A DNA stretch of 38,473 bases from Niveispirillum sp. (GCF_017996735.1 NZ_JAGOGJ010000064.1:1-38473); one strand, 5' to 3'. Positions 25,680-33,854 are shown, counted from the first letter of the stretch. Notes: generated by a model not told the origin, from the letters alone. Numbers and translations are program-made.

Positions 25680-26441
25680 ATGGCGGGAAAGGATCGCCCA
25701 CCCGGCCTGCTGGCCATGGTGCGGGAGGATATCGGCTGTGTGAAGGCGCGCGACCCCGCCGCCCGCAATATGGCCGAGATCATCCTGACCTATCCCGGCC
25801 TGCATGCCGTCATCCATCATCGCCTGGCCCATCGGCTGTGGTGCCGGGGCCTGCGCTTTCCGGCGCGGTTCCTGTCCTGGTTCGCGCGGCTGGTGACCAA
25901 TGTCGACATCCATCCCGGTGCGCGTATCGGGCGGCGCTTCTTCATCGACCATGGCGCCGGCGTCGTGGTGGGGGAAACGGCGGAGATCGGCGACGATGTC
26001 ACGCTGTATCACGGGGTGACGCTGGGCGGGACCAGCTGGTCGCCGGGCAAGCGCCATCCCACCATCTGCGACGGGGTCCTGATCGGTGCCGGCGCCAAGA
26101 TCCTGGGGCCCATCCATGTCGGTGCGGCATCCCGCGTCGGGGCCAATTCGGTGGTGGTGGAGGATGTGCCGCCCGACATGACCGTGGTGGGCATCCCCGG
26201 CCGCATCGTGCGCGATCCGCGCTGCCGCAAGCCGGTGGCGGGGCGTATCGACCTGGAACATCACCTGATCCCCGATCCGGTCGGGGAGGCGCTGACCCTG
26301 ATGCTGGACCGCATCACCTTTCTGGAAACGCGGCTGGCCCATATGCAGGGCCGGACCCCGTCGCCGCCGTCCCCGGTCGGGGCCGGCGGCAATGATTTTC
26401 GTGCCAAACACAAGCAGGGGACCGGCCATGGGCATCCTTGA
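25680..26441 (+). CDS. nifP: Serine O-acetyltransferase (NifP/CysE)
   Basis: 253 residues. The N-terminal helical domain is short, then left-handed beta-helix hexapeptides NVDIHPGARIGRRFFIDHGAGVVVGETAEIGDDVTLYHGVTLGG, with the catalytic-type His in IDHG and in YHGV. Serine acetylation raises cysteine supply for cluster synthesis, which is why a cysE copy sits with nifS. The last 14 bases overlap nifW. The tail from about residue 220 (RTPSPPSPVGAGG) is disordered-looking. Confidence 0.94.
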   Translation: MAGKDRPPGLLAMVREDIGCVKARDPAARNMAEIILTYPGLHAVIHHRLAHRLWCRGLRFPARFLSWFARLVTNVDIHPGARIGRRFFIDHGAGVVVGETAEIGDDVTLYHGVTLGGTSWSPGKRHPTICDGVLIGAGAKILGPIHVGAASRVGANSVVVEDVPPDMTVVGIPGRIVRDPRCRKPVAGRIDLEHHLIPDPVGEALTLMLDRITFLETRLAHMQGRTPSPPSPVGAGGNDFRAKHKQGTGHGHP

Positions 26442-26778
26442 TGAACTATCCCGCCTTTCCTCGGCGGAAGATTTCTTTGTGCATCTTGACGTGCCTTACG
26501 ATCCCGCCGTGGTGCGTGTCGCCCGGCTGCACATCATGCGGCGCATGGGCCAGTATCTGCGCGGTTCGGATGTCGATGGCGAATTGCTGACGGGGGAAGA
26601 GGCCGACCTGCGGGCCCTGTGCCGGTCACATCTGGAACAGGCTTACCAGGATTTCGTCGCCTCCAGCCCCATCGCGGAACGGCTGTTCAAGGTGCATCGC
26701 GACGCCGTGGCACCCAAGGCGCCCGAGGCAAAGCCCTTTGTCCCGCTGGCGGCACTGGGCGAGGTGAAGGTGCCCTGA
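26428..26778 (+). CDS. nifW: Nitrogenase-protective protein NifW
   Basis: 116 residues from ATG 26428 inside the end of nifP; ATG 26392 would extend it by 12 residues without support. ILDELSRLSSAEDFFVHLDVPYDP and VVRVARLHIMRRMGQYL are the NifW signature, and the middle has CRSHLEQAYQDFVASSPIAERLFKV. NifW helps MoFe protein maturation or protects it from oxygen. Last gene before a strong hairpin. Confidence 0.95.
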   Translation: MGILDELSRLSSAEDFFVHLDVPYDPAVVRVARLHIMRRMGQYLRGSDVDGELLTGEEADLRALCRSHLEQAYQDFVASSPIAERLFKVHRDAVAPKAPEAKPFVPLAALGEVKVP

Positions 26779-26791
26779 CGCATCGCCGACA

Positions 26792-26817
26792 CAGACCCGA
26801 CAGACCTGTCGGGTCTG
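26792..26817 (+). terminator. Hairpin after nifW that contains the fixA NifA site
   Basis: CAGACCCGACA (26792-26802), loop GACC, TGTCGGGTCTG (26807-26817): an 11-bp perfect stem. No T-run follows, but it may stop or slow nifW transcripts. Its right arm is also the left half of the NifA site below. Confidence 0.6.
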
Positions 26818-26822
26818 CGACA
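26807..26822 (+). promoter_or_regulatory. NifA upstream activator site (fixA)
   Basis: TGTCGGGTCTGCGACA, exact TGT-N10-ACA, 66 bases before the -24 element. It shares 15 of 16 bases with the iscA site. Confidence 0.8.
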
Positions 26823-26859
26823 AAGCCCGTCTGGCCCCTTTGACGGGTGATGAATGGAA

Positions 26860-26872
26860 AATCAGGGGGTTA
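26860..26872 (+). promoter_or_regulatory. Probable IHF site (fixA)
   Basis: AATCAGGGGGTTA matches WATCAANNNNTTR with one mismatch, between the NifA site and the sigma-54 promoter. Confidence 0.45.
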
Positions 26873-26888
26873 GGTCCAAACCAAGGGT

Positions 26889-26904
26889 TGGCACGCCGCT
26901 TGCC
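26889..26904 (+). promoter_or_regulatory. Sigma-54 promoter of fixABCX
   Basis: TGGCACG-N4-TTGCC with exact GG-N10-GC spacing, 45 bases before the fixA start. Confidence 0.9.
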
Positions 26905-26949
26905 TTTGGGATGTAAGGACATCAGCGGCAAGGGATGGGAGACTTGAAG

Positions 26950-27804
26950 ATGCATATCGTGGTCTGCCTCAAACAGGTTCCCGACAGCGCCCAGATCCGG
27001 GTTCACCCCGTGACCAACACGATCATGCGCCAGGGCGTGCCCACCATCATCAATCCCTATGACCTGTTCGCGCTGGAAGAGGCCTTGCGCCTGCGCGACC
27101 GGATGGGCGGGGAGGTGACGGTGCTGACCATGGGGCCGCCCATGGCGGAGGACGCGCTGCGCAAGGCGCTGACCTTCGGTGCCGACCGGGCCGTGCTGCT
27201 GACCGACCGATCCTTTGCCGGGTCGGACACGCTGGCCACCAGCTATGCGCTGTCCATGGCCCTGGCGAAGATCGGTGAGGTATTCGGGCCGACGCCCATC
27301 ATCTTCACCGGCAAGCAGACCATCGATGGCGATACGGCCCAGGTCGGCCCCGGCATCGCCAAGCGCCTGGGCCTGAACCAGCTGACCTATGTCGCCCGTA
27401 TCTGTGACCTGGATGCGCAAGCGGGGACCATCAGCGTGGAACGCCGGGCGGAAGGCGGGGTCCAGGTACTGGAAACCCGGATGCCGGTGCTGATCACCAT
27501 GCTGGAGGGCACGAACGAGATGCGCCGCGGCACGCTGGACGATGCCTATCGGGCCGCGCGGTCGCAGATCGTGAAATGGAGTGCCGCCGATGCCGGCATC
27601 ACCGAACTGGCCAAATGCGGCCTGAAAGGGTCGCCCACCATCGTGAAGAAGGTGTTCGCCCCCCAGGCCCGTGCCGAGAAGGTGCAGCAGATCCCCACCA
27701 GCGACCTGTCCACCGATGCGCTTGCGGCCAGTGTCATGGCCGCGATCTTCCAGAAGCAGCCGGCGCTTGAGGGCGATCTGCTGCGCTTCGCCGCCGGGCA
27801 GTGA
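26950..27804 (+). CDS. fixA: Electron-transfer flavoprotein beta-type subunit FixA
   Basis: 284 residues from ATG 26950 (GGGAG 8 bases upstream; an ATG at 26935 is in frame). MHIVVCLKQVPD, INPYDLFALEEALRLRD, ALTFGADRAVLL and FTGKQTIDGDTAQVGPGIA are the EtfB motifs. With FixB it forms a flavoprotein that bifurcates electrons from NADH to ferredoxin/flavodoxin and quinone, supplying low-potential electrons for nitrogenase. Confidence 0.96.
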   Translation: MHIVVCLKQVPDSAQIRVHPVTNTIMRQGVPTIINPYDLFALEEALRLRDRMGGEVTVLTMGPPMAEDALRKALTFGADRAVLLTDRSFAGSDTLATSYALSMALAKIGEVFGPTPIIFTGKQTIDGDTAQVGPGIAKRLGLNQLTYVARICDLDAQAGTISVERRAEGGVQVLETRMPVLITMLEGTNEMRRGTLDDAYRAARSQIVKWSAADAGITELAKCGLKGSPTIVKKVFAPQARAEKVQQIPTSDLSTDALAASVMAAIFQKQPALEGDLLRFAAGQ

Positions 27805-27830
27805 CCGGGCGGCCAGAGAGGAACCAGACC

Positions 27831-28934
27831 ATGAGTGACGTACCGAAGGCCGATGCCCCCAAGCCCGCCGCCGGCCGGGCCGGCACCAAGCGCGAACTGC
27901 CCGAGCATTTCAAGGCCTACCGCCATGTCTGGGTGGTGATCGAATGTGAGCATGGCATCGTCCACCCGGTGTCGCTGGAACTGCTGGGCGAGGGCCGGAA
28001 GCTGGCCGACAAGCGCGGGGTGGAACTGGCCGGCGTGGTGCTGGCGGGGGACCCGCTGACGGCGGCACAGGTGGCTGCCGCCGCCTTTGAACATGGTGCC
28101 GACCTGGCCTATGTCGTCACCGACCCGATCCTGGCCCATTACCGCAACGAGTCCTATACGCGGGCCATGACCGATCTGGTCAACACCTACAAGCCGGAAA
28201 TCCTGCTGCTGGGGGCCACCAATCTGGGCCGCGACCTGGCGGGATCGGTGGCCACCACGCTGCTGACCGGATTGACGGCGGATTGTACGGAGCTGGCCAT
28301 CGATGATGAAGGATCGCTGGCGGCGACGCGGCCGACCTTCGGCGGCTCCCTGCTCTGCACCATCATGACGCTGAATTACCGGCCGCAGATGGCGACGGTG
28401 CGGCCGCGCGTGATGTCGCTGCCGGAACGCACGCCCGGTCGCTGGGGCCGCATTGTCGAACATCCCCTGAACCTGACCGAAGCCGACATCATCACCAAGG
28501 TCCTGCGCTTCGTGGCCGACCGGGAGAGCGACAAGGCACAGCTGGCCTATGCCGACATCGTCGTGGCCGGCGGGCTGGGCCTGCGCTCGGCGGAGAATTT
28601 CCAGCTGGTGCGGTCGCTGGCCGAAGTGCTGGGGGCCGAATATGGCGGGTCCCGGCCGCTGGTGCAGAAGGGCTGGATCAGTGCCGACCGGCAGATCGGC
28701 CAGACGGGCAAGACCATCCGGCCCAAGCTCTATATCGCCGCCGGCATCTCCGGCGCCATCCAGCACCGGGTGGGGGTGGAAGGGGCGGACACCATCGTCG
28801 CCATCAATACCGATCCCAAGGCCCCCATTTTCGAATTCGCCCATCTGGGCGTGGTGGCGGATGCCATCGAGCTGCTGCCGGCCCTGACCCGGGCCTTCAG
28901 GGCGCATCTGTCGGTCAACCGCCTTGCCGGCTGA
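27831..28934 (+). CDS. fixB: Electron-transfer flavoprotein alpha-type subunit FixB
   Basis: 367 residues from ATG 27831 (GAGGAA upstream). The C-terminal FAD domain has VVAGGLGLRSAENF, QIGQTGKTIRPKLYIAAGISGAIQH and VAINTDPKAPIFEFAHLGVV, all EtfA signatures. A short N-terminal extension (MSDVPKADAPKPAAG) is not conserved in the family. 12 bases separate it from fixC. Confidence 0.96.
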   Translation: MSDVPKADAPKPAAGRAGTKRELPEHFKAYRHVWVVIECEHGIVHPVSLELLGEGRKLADKRGVELAGVVLAGDPLTAAQVAAAAFEHGADLAYVVTDPILAHYRNESYTRAMTDLVNTYKPEILLLGATNLGRDLAGSVATTLLTGLTADCTELAIDDEGSLAATRPTFGGSLLCTIMTLNYRPQMATVRPRVMSLPERTPGRWGRIVEHPLNLTEADIITKVLRFVADRESDKAQLAYADIVVAGGLGLRSAENFQLVRSLAEVLGAEYGGSRPLVQKGWISADRQIGQTGKTIRPKLYIAAGISGAIQHRVGVEGADTIVAINTDPKAPIFEFAHLGVVADAIELLPALTRAFRAHLSVNRLAG

Positions 28935-28946
28935 AGGAGGCTTCCC

Positions 28947-30251
28947 ATGATCGAGGAACGGTTTGATGCCATCGTCGTCGGCGCCGGCCCGTCGGGCAAT
29001 GCCGCCGCCTATACGATGGCCAAGGAAGGGCTGAAGGTCCTGCAACTGGAGCGCGGGGAATATCCCGGCTCCAAGAATGTGCAGGGCGCCATTCTCTATG
29101 CCGACGCGCTGGAGAAGATCATTCCGGACTTCCGGGAGGATGCGCCCCTGGAACGCCATGTCATCGAACAGCGGCTGTGGACCATGGATAATGGTTCCCA
29201 TGTCGGCATGCATTACCGTTCCGACGATTTCAACGAGGAACGCCCCAACCGCTACACCATCATCCGCGCCCAGTTCGATCGCTGGTTCAGCGGCAAGGTG
29301 CGGGAGGCGGGGGCCGTGCTGCTGTGCGAGACGACGGTGACCGAGCTGCTGCGCGACACAGCCGGCCGCGTCATCGGCGTGCGCACCGATCGCGGGGGCG
29401 GCACGGCCTTCGCCGATATCGTGATCCTGGGCGAGGGAGTTAATGGACTGGTGGGGCAGCGCGCCGGCCTGCGCCCGGAACTGAAGCCCGACACCGTGGC
29501 GCTGGCCGTGAAGGAAATGCATTTCCTGCCGCGCGAAACCATCGAGGCGCGCTTCAACCTGAAGGGCAATGAAGGCGTGGTGATCGAGGCCATGGGCACC
29601 ATCACCGATGGGATGACCGGAACGGGCTTCCTCTATACCAACCAGGAATCCATCTCCATCGGCATCGGCTGCATCGTCTCGGACTTCACCGAGAGCAACC
29701 GCACGCCCTATGGATTGCTGGAAGCCTTCAAGCGCCATCCGTCGGTGCAGCCGCTGCTGGAGGGATCGGAATGCAAGGAATATGTCGCCCACCTGATCCC
29801 GGAGGGCGGCTATAACGCCATGCCGCAGCTCTATGGTGACGGCTGGATCGTGGTCGGCGATGCCGGCCAGTTCGTCAATGCCGTGCATCGCGAAGGCTCC
29901 AACCTGGCCATGACCACCGGGCGGATTGCCGCCGAGACGGTGGTCTGGCTGAAGCGCCGGCGCGAGGCACTGAGCAAGGCCAACCTGTCCGAATATCAGC
30001 GGCGCCTGGAAGAGACCTTTGTGATGAAGGACATGAAAAAGTACCGGAAGATCCCGGACTTTCTTCATCACAACAAGCATTTCTTCAACCTGTATCCCAA
30101 GCTGCTGAGCGGTGCCGCCCAGACCTGGTTCCGGGTCGATGGCGTCGACAAGCGCACCAAGGAAAAACAGATTTTCCAGTCGTTCCGCGCTGGCCGGAAG
30201 CTTTCCGGCCTGATCGGCGATGCCTTCAAACTGGCGAGGTCATGGCGATGA
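28947..30251 (+). CDS. fixC: FixC flavoprotein (ETF-quinone oxidoreductase type)
   Basis: 434 residues. FAD dinucleotide fold AIVVGAGPSGNAAAYTMAKEG near residue 9, GDGWIVVGDAGQFVNAVHREGSNLAM in the middle, and KKYRKIPDFLHHNKHFFNLYP late in the sequence match FixC. It passes the high-potential electron of the bifurcation to quinone. It is soluble-looking, membrane-associated through the quinone site. AAGGAGG precedes the start. The end overlaps fixX. Confidence 0.96.
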   Translation: MIEERFDAIVVGAGPSGNAAAYTMAKEGLKVLQLERGEYPGSKNVQGAILYADALEKIIPDFREDAPLERHVIEQRLWTMDNGSHVGMHYRSDDFNEERPNRYTIIRAQFDRWFSGKVREAGAVLLCETTVTELLRDTAGRVIGVRTDRGGGTAFADIVILGEGVNGLVGQRAGLRPELKPDTVALAVKEMHFLPRETIEARFNLKGNEGVVIEAMGTITDGMTGTGFLYTNQESISIGIGCIVSDFTESNRTPYGLLEAFKRHPSVQPLLEGSECKEYVAHLIPEGGYNAMPQLYGDGWIVVGDAGQFVNAVHREGSNLAMTTGRIAAETVVWLKRRREALSKANLSEYQRRLEETFVMKDMKKYRKIPDFLHHNKHFFNLYPKLLSGAAQTWFRVDGVDKRTKEKQIFQSFRAGRKLSGLIGDAFKLARSWR

Positions 30252-30562
30252 TGAATATCTCAGAAGCGGGCGGCACCGCCCCGGTCAAAGTCGAGGAACG
30301 GCTGTTCCAGAACCGCTACATGGTGGATGCGGGCCGGCCCCATATCCGCATCCGGCCGCATGAAACACCGTCCAAGGCGCTGCTGGCCATGACGCGGCTG
30401 TGCCCGGCCGGCTGCTACAGCGTGAATGACCGGGGGCAGGTGGAGGCCGTGGTGGATGGCTGCGTCGAATGCGGCACCTGCCGCGTCGTCACGGCCCAGA
30501 CCGGGGAACTGGAATGGAACTATCCCCGTGGCGGCTTCGGCGTGCTGTTCAAGTTCGGCTGA
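30242..30562 (+). CDS. fixX: Ferredoxin-like FixX
   Basis: 106 residues. CPAGCYSVN and CVECGTCRV supply the cysteines of a single [4Fe-4S] cluster in the FixX/ETF-QO C-terminal fold, ending WNYPRGGFGVLFKFG. It overlaps the fixC stop by 10 bases; ATGs at 30248 and 30251 are also possible starts. Completes the FixABCX complex. Confidence 0.95.
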   Translation: MAMMNISEAGGTAPVKVEERLFQNRYMVDAGRPHIRIRPHETPSKALLAMTRLCPAGCYSVNDRGQVEAVVDGCVECGTCRVVTAQTGELEWNYPRGGFGVLFKFG

Positions 30563-30599
30563 TGACGATGGCGGGTCCTTCCGGCGGCGACCCCTGGGC

Positions 30600-30808
30600 G
30601 GTTTCCGACGCGGCGATCCGAGCGGGTCGACCATCTGGCCAGGCGCTTGCTGCGGCGCAGTGATGGCCGCCCCCTGCTGGCCGCTGCCGGTGGCATCAAT
30701 GCCGGCAATGCGGGTGCATATGCGAAGGCGGGGGCCGACATCATCGTGACCTCGGCCCCGTACAATGCGGCGCCAACGGATATTCAGGTGGCCCTGGATG
30801 TATTGTGA
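30600..30808 (+). pseudogene. Truncated modD remnant (C-terminal part)
   Basis: One frame ending at TGA 30806-30808 reads GRPLLAAAGGINAGNAGAYAKAGADIIVTSAPYNA followed by APTDIQVALDVL. This is the C-terminal end of ModD, a quinolinate phosphoribosyltransferase-like protein of molybdenum gene clusters. The preceding SERVDHLARRLL also fits. About 200 N-terminal residues are missing, with no start codon in place; fixX ends only about 40 bases upstream. It marks a deletion that removed most of a modD gene downstream of fixX. Confidence 0.75.
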
Positions 30809-30809
30809 A

Positions 30810-30947
30810 TCAACTGCTTATATCCAGATAATTCGCTCGGCGAATATTGAGTCTCTTTTGGATGGCCTTTATGAATCCGCTTGCGAGTTCCTTTTGCACC
30901 TGCGAAACTGTTTGACGGATGCTCGGTTTGATGGGCGTCGTCGCCAT
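30810..30947 (-). CDS. Doubtful small ORF upstream of nifA
   Basis: A 45-codon minus-strand frame from ATG 30947, basic and helical-looking (TVSQVQKELASGFIKAIQKRL), with lower GC than its surroundings. It has no clear ribosome site and no recognised family, and it occupies the nifA upstream region. Included only because 30809-30996 has no other content beyond a 6-bp inverted repeat at 30831-30845. Confidence 0.15.
   Translation of the reverse strand: MATTPIKPSIRQTVSQVQKELASGFIKAIQKRLNIRRANYLDISS
30831..30845. promoter_or_regulatory. Short palindrome upstream of nifA
   Basis: ATTCGC-TCG-GCGAAT, 152 bases before the nifA start in a relatively AT-rich stretch. A possible operator. No NifA site, NtrC site or sigma-54 element was seen upstream of nifA. 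Confidence 0.3.
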
Positions 30948-30996
30948 CGCAAAGCATCCATATCGGTAGGCCTCGAGACACGAAAGGATTCGTGCG

Positions 30997-32766
30997 ATGC
31001 CTATGGTTAGTTCTGCTTCGCACACCCCCTCCGTTTCTTCGCCGGCCGCGGTCGGCGCGGATCGGCAACGGGGTTCCGGCTTCTCGTCCCGCGCGGAGAT
31101 CGCGCTGCACGGGGTGTATGAGATATCCAAGATCCTGGCGGTTCCCAACCGTCTGGAAACGACGCTGTCTAATGTGCTGGCGCTGCTGTCCAGTTTCCTG
31201 GAGATGCACCATGGCATCATCGCGCTTTTGAGCGAGGATGGGTCGCCGCAGATGGTGGTGGGGCTGGGCTGGACGGAAAAGAACGCAAAGATCTATTTCG
31301 ACCGGCTGCCGGAACGGGCGATCGGTCAGATCGTCACCACCAAGATGCCGGTGGTGGTGGGCAATGTCGCGGATAATCCACTGTTCGACGATTGGTCGGC
31401 GGCCGAATGGGGGGAAGCGTCGCGCGTTTCCTTCATCGGGGTGCCCATCAAGGATCGGGAGCGCGTTGTCGGCACCCTGACCCTGGACCGTACCTGGGAC
31501 GCGCAGTCGACCTTCCGGCTGGACGAGGATGTCCGGTTCCTGGTGATGATCGCCAATCTGGTGGGGCAGACGGTTCGGCTGCATGAACTGATCGCCCGCG
31601 ACCGCGAACGGTTGATGAGCGCGCAGCGGCTGCTGGCCAAGGAACTGTCGGAAACCATGCGGCCCGAACGCGATCCCGGCCCCGCGGGCATTGTCGGTGA
31701 CAGTCAGGCGATCCGGTCGGTCATCGACAAGATCAAGATCGTGGCCCGCAGCAATTCAACCGTGCTGCTGCGCGGCGAGTCCGGCACGGGCAAGGAACTG
31801 TTCGCCCGTGCGACCCATGACCTGTCGTCACGTCGTTCCGAACCCTTCATCAAGCTGAACTGCGCCGCCCTGCCGGAAAGCATGCTGGAGTCCGAGCTGT
31901 TCGGGCATGAGAAGGGCGCCTTTACCGGTGCCCTGGCGCAGCGCAAGGGACGGTTCGAACTGGCCCATGGCGGCACCCTGTTCCTGGATGAGATCGGGGA
32001 GATTTCCGCGTCATTCCAGGCGAAGCTGCTGCGCGTGCTGCAGGAAGGTGAATTCGAGCGGGTCGGCGGCACGCGGACCCTGAAGGTCGATGTGAGACTG
32101 GTCTGCGCCACCAACCGCAACCTGGAAGAGGCGGTTGCCCGTGGCGAGTTCCGGGCCGATCTCTATTACCGGATCAATGTCGTTTCGATCTTTCTGCCGG
32201 CCCTGCGTGACCGGCGCCAGGACATCATGCCCCTGGCAGGCGAGTTCCTGCGCCGGTTCAACGACGAGCATGGCACAGCCAAGACGCTCAGCGGATCGGC
32301 ACGCGCCGTGCTGGAAAGCTGCTTCTTCCCCGGCAATGTGCGCGAACTGGAGAATTGTGTGCGGCGGACCGCGACCCTGTCGCGGGCGGCCGGCATCAAT
32401 GCCGATGATTTCGCCTGCCGTCATGATGAATGCCTGTCCGCGACATTGTGGCAGGGGGCGATCAGCGCCAGCAGCGCCATGAAGATCATTCCCCGCCCGG
32501 CGGCACCCATGCCGCCGCCGCCGCTGCCGCCCGTTGCCGACGGGAACGAGATTCCGGAAGGAAGTTCCGGCGGGGCGGGGGCGTGCCCGCAGGCCGCCAC
32601 CTGTTCGGCGGCCCAGGGTGACCGGATGTCGGAGCGGGAGCGCCTGCTGCAGGCCATGGAGATGGCCGGCTGGGTCCAGGCCAAGGCCGCCCGGCTGCTG
32701 AACCTGACCCCGCGTCAGGTCGGCTATGCCCTGGTCAAGCATAATATCCAGGTCAAGAAGTTCTGA
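30997..32766 (+). CDS. nifA: Nitrogen-fixation transcription activator NifA
   Basis: 589 residues. N-terminal GAF domain roughly 30-200, then the AAA+ sigma-54 interaction domain with Walker A GESGTGKE from residue 260 and GAFTGA at 307-312, and a C-terminal Fis-type helix-turn-helix (AKAARLLNLTPRQVGYAL). Cysteines 442, 454, 474 and 479 give the exact C-X11-C-X19-C-X4-C motif of redox-sensitive NifA, so it should be inactivated by oxygen. A Pro-rich linker (about 500-520) precedes the helix-turn-helix. AAAGGA lies upstream of ATG 30997. It activates the sigma-54 promoters in this window. Confidence 0.97.
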   Translation: MPMVSSASHTPSVSSPAAVGADRQRGSGFSSRAEIALHGVYEISKILAVPNRLETTLSNVLALLSSFLEMHHGIIALLSEDGSPQMVVGLGWTEKNAKIYFDRLPERAIGQIVTTKMPVVVGNVADNPLFDDWSAAEWGEASRVSFIGVPIKDRERVVGTLTLDRTWDAQSTFRLDEDVRFLVMIANLVGQTVRLHELIARDRERLMSAQRLLAKELSETMRPERDPGPAGIVGDSQAIRSVIDKIKIVARSNSTVLLRGESGTGKELFARATHDLSSRRSEPFIKLNCAALPESMLESELFGHEKGAFTGALAQRKGRFELAHGGTLFLDEIGEISASFQAKLLRVLQEGEFERVGGTRTLKVDVRLVCATNRNLEEAVARGEFRADLYYRINVVSIFLPALRDRRQDIMPLAGEFLRRFNDEHGTAKTLSGSARAVLESCFFPGNVRELENCVRRTATLSRAAGINADDFACRHDECLSATLWQGAISASSAMKIIPRPAAPMPPPPLPPVADGNEIPEGSSGGAGACPQAATCSAAQGDRMSERERLLQAMEMAGWVQAKAARLLNLTPRQVGYALVKHNIQVKKF

Positions 32767-32807
32767 GGGCGATCCCGCGCATCCGGTCCGGGGAAATGGA
32801 GAGACAG

Positions 32808-33017
32808 ATGAAGCTGAGCGCACGGAATGTCATCGCCGGAAGGGTCGTCGCCGTCACCAAGGGCGTGACGACGGCCAATGTGAAGATCGAGATTGGCAAT
32901 GGCTGCGTGATCACCTCTTCCATCACCAACGAAGCGGTGGCGGAACTAGACCTCAAGGTCGGTGATGCCGTTTCCGCGATCGTCAAATCGTCCGACGTGA
33001 TCATCGGCAAGGATTGA
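32808..33017 (+). CDS. Molbindin (Mop/TOBE-domain molybdate-binding protein)
   Basis: 69 residues from ATG 32808 with GGAGAGAC upstream; ATG 32796 adds 4 residues. MKLSARNVIAGRVVAVTKGVTTANVKIEIGNG, SITNEAV and DAVSAIVKSSDVIIGKD are the single-TOBE Mop fold, which assembles into hexamers that store molybdate. Directly downstream of nifA by 41 bases, likely the same transcript. It fits molybdenum supply to nitrogenase. Confidence 0.93.
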   Translation: MKLSARNVIAGRVVAVTKGVTTANVKIEIGNGCVITSSITNEAVAELDLKVGDAVSAIVKSSDVIIGKD

Positions 33018-33581
33018 TCACGAACGCATCCTGTTCCAGTCCGCGCGACGGCTGGTTTCCTGCCACCAGTCCGCGACCACATGCTGTTCGCACAACAGGG
33101 TTGTGCCGTACCCGCCGGTAAAGTCGCACCAGGCGTCGTAGAAGCGCCACGGCACACCGGTCAGCACCGGCAGCCCGGCCGCCACCGCCATGGCCAGTTC
33201 GCCGCGCAGGCCGCGTCCCTCCGCTTCCGTCTTGCCGAATTTATTGATGACGACCAGTTCCACCTTCTGCGCGATGGCGTGCTGAACAGCCAGGGCCGCA
33301 TCGGCCAGGCCGCCCGTGTCCAGATGGCAGGAGACGGCACCCGGCCCCAGATTCTGGCAGATGGGAATGACCTGACCCGTGCCCAGGTCCACGACTTCCA
33401 TCAGCTTCACCGGCCCGCATGTGCCCTTGCGGTTGCGCTGTACGACACCGCCGACGCGCCGGCCCTGTTCCAGCAGCCCCGTCGCGAAACCCGCCAGCAG
33501 GCTGTCGACGTCATCTTCCGGTCGGTAGATGACGGCCGCCAGGTTCATCAGGTTCTCGGTATAGACGAAACCGTCCGGCAT
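33018..33581 (-). CDS. DUF2478 protein, probably molybdenum-related
   Basis: 187 residues from ATG 33581, chosen for the AGGAGGGCAGC just upstream. MNLAAVIYRPEDDVDSLLAGFATGLLEQGRRVGGVVQRN and ELVVINKFGKTEAEGRGLRGELAMAVAAGLPVLTGV follow the DUF2478 pattern, a P-loop-NTPase-like family often beside molybdate genes. No intact Walker A motif is visible. Its stop abuts the molbindin stop with no spacer. A sigma-54 promoter is found upstream, so it is probably under NifA. Confidence 0.8.
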   Translation of the reverse strand: MPDGFVYTENLMNLAAVIYRPEDDVDSLLAGFATGLLEQGRRVGGVVQRNRKGTCGPVKLMEVVDLGTGQVIPICQNLGPGAVSCHLDTGGLADAALAVQHAIAQKVELVVINKFGKTEAEGRGLRGELAMAVAAGLPVLTGVPWRFYDAWCDFTGGYGTTLLCEQHVVADWWQETSRRADWNRMRS

Positions 33582-33638
33582 GCTGCCCTCCTGTTGATGA
33601 AAGATCGACCGGCACGGCCGCCGGATCAAGCCGAAGCT

Positions 33639-33654
33639 TGCAGTCTCCATGCCA
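33639..33654 (-). promoter_or_regulatory. Sigma-54 promoter of the DUF2478 gene
   Basis: On the minus strand TGGCATG-N4-CTGCA with GG-N10-GC spacing, one mismatch in each half. It predicts a leader of about 47 bases before ATG 33581. Confidence 0.6.
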
Positions 33655-33717
33655 GACCGCTTTGCCAGCCCCCGGGCCGTAACGGCCCTTCATCCAGGGT
33701 CGGGGATGCGACAGGCT

Positions 33718-33733
33718 TGTCGGCTTCCCGACG
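33718..33733. promoter_or_regulatory. Near-consensus NifA site shared by two divergent promoters
   Basis: TGTCGGCTTCCCGACG, TGT-N10-ACG with one mismatch. It lies about 64 bases from the -24 element on either side (33654 and 33797). It overlaps the inverted repeat CGACA-GGCT-TGTCG. Confidence 0.5.
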
Positions 33734-33796
33734 TTCAGGCGTGGCTTCGCGTCGTCATCACGGCGGGAAACGGCCGGCTTTTGCGGTGTGCGACCC

Positions 33797-33812
33797 TGGC
33801 ACGGCCTTTGCT
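33797..33812 (+). promoter_or_regulatory. Sigma-54 promoter of nifT
   Basis: TGGCACG-N4-TTGCT, perfect consensus, 42 bases before nifT. The intergenic stretch 33582-33854 has no gene, only these control sites. Confidence 0.9.
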
Positions 33813-33854
33813 TTTCCCCTGCTGGCCAGGACCATCAGCGGAAGGACCGCCCTT

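Noticed and set aside
27546..30080. 844-codon open frame on the minus strand across fixABC
   Set aside because: It is the antisense of fixA, fixB and fixC, with low-complexity, His/Gly/Gln-rich translation caused by high GC at third positions; no family is recognisable.
30765..31010. 81-codon plus-strand frame before nifA
   Set aside because: No ribosome site or family similarity, and it overlaps the well-supported nifA start.
30784..31584. 266-codon minus-strand frame over the 5' part of nifA
   Set aside because: The part over nifA is an antisense shadow; only the last 45 codons lie outside and are reported separately as doubtful.
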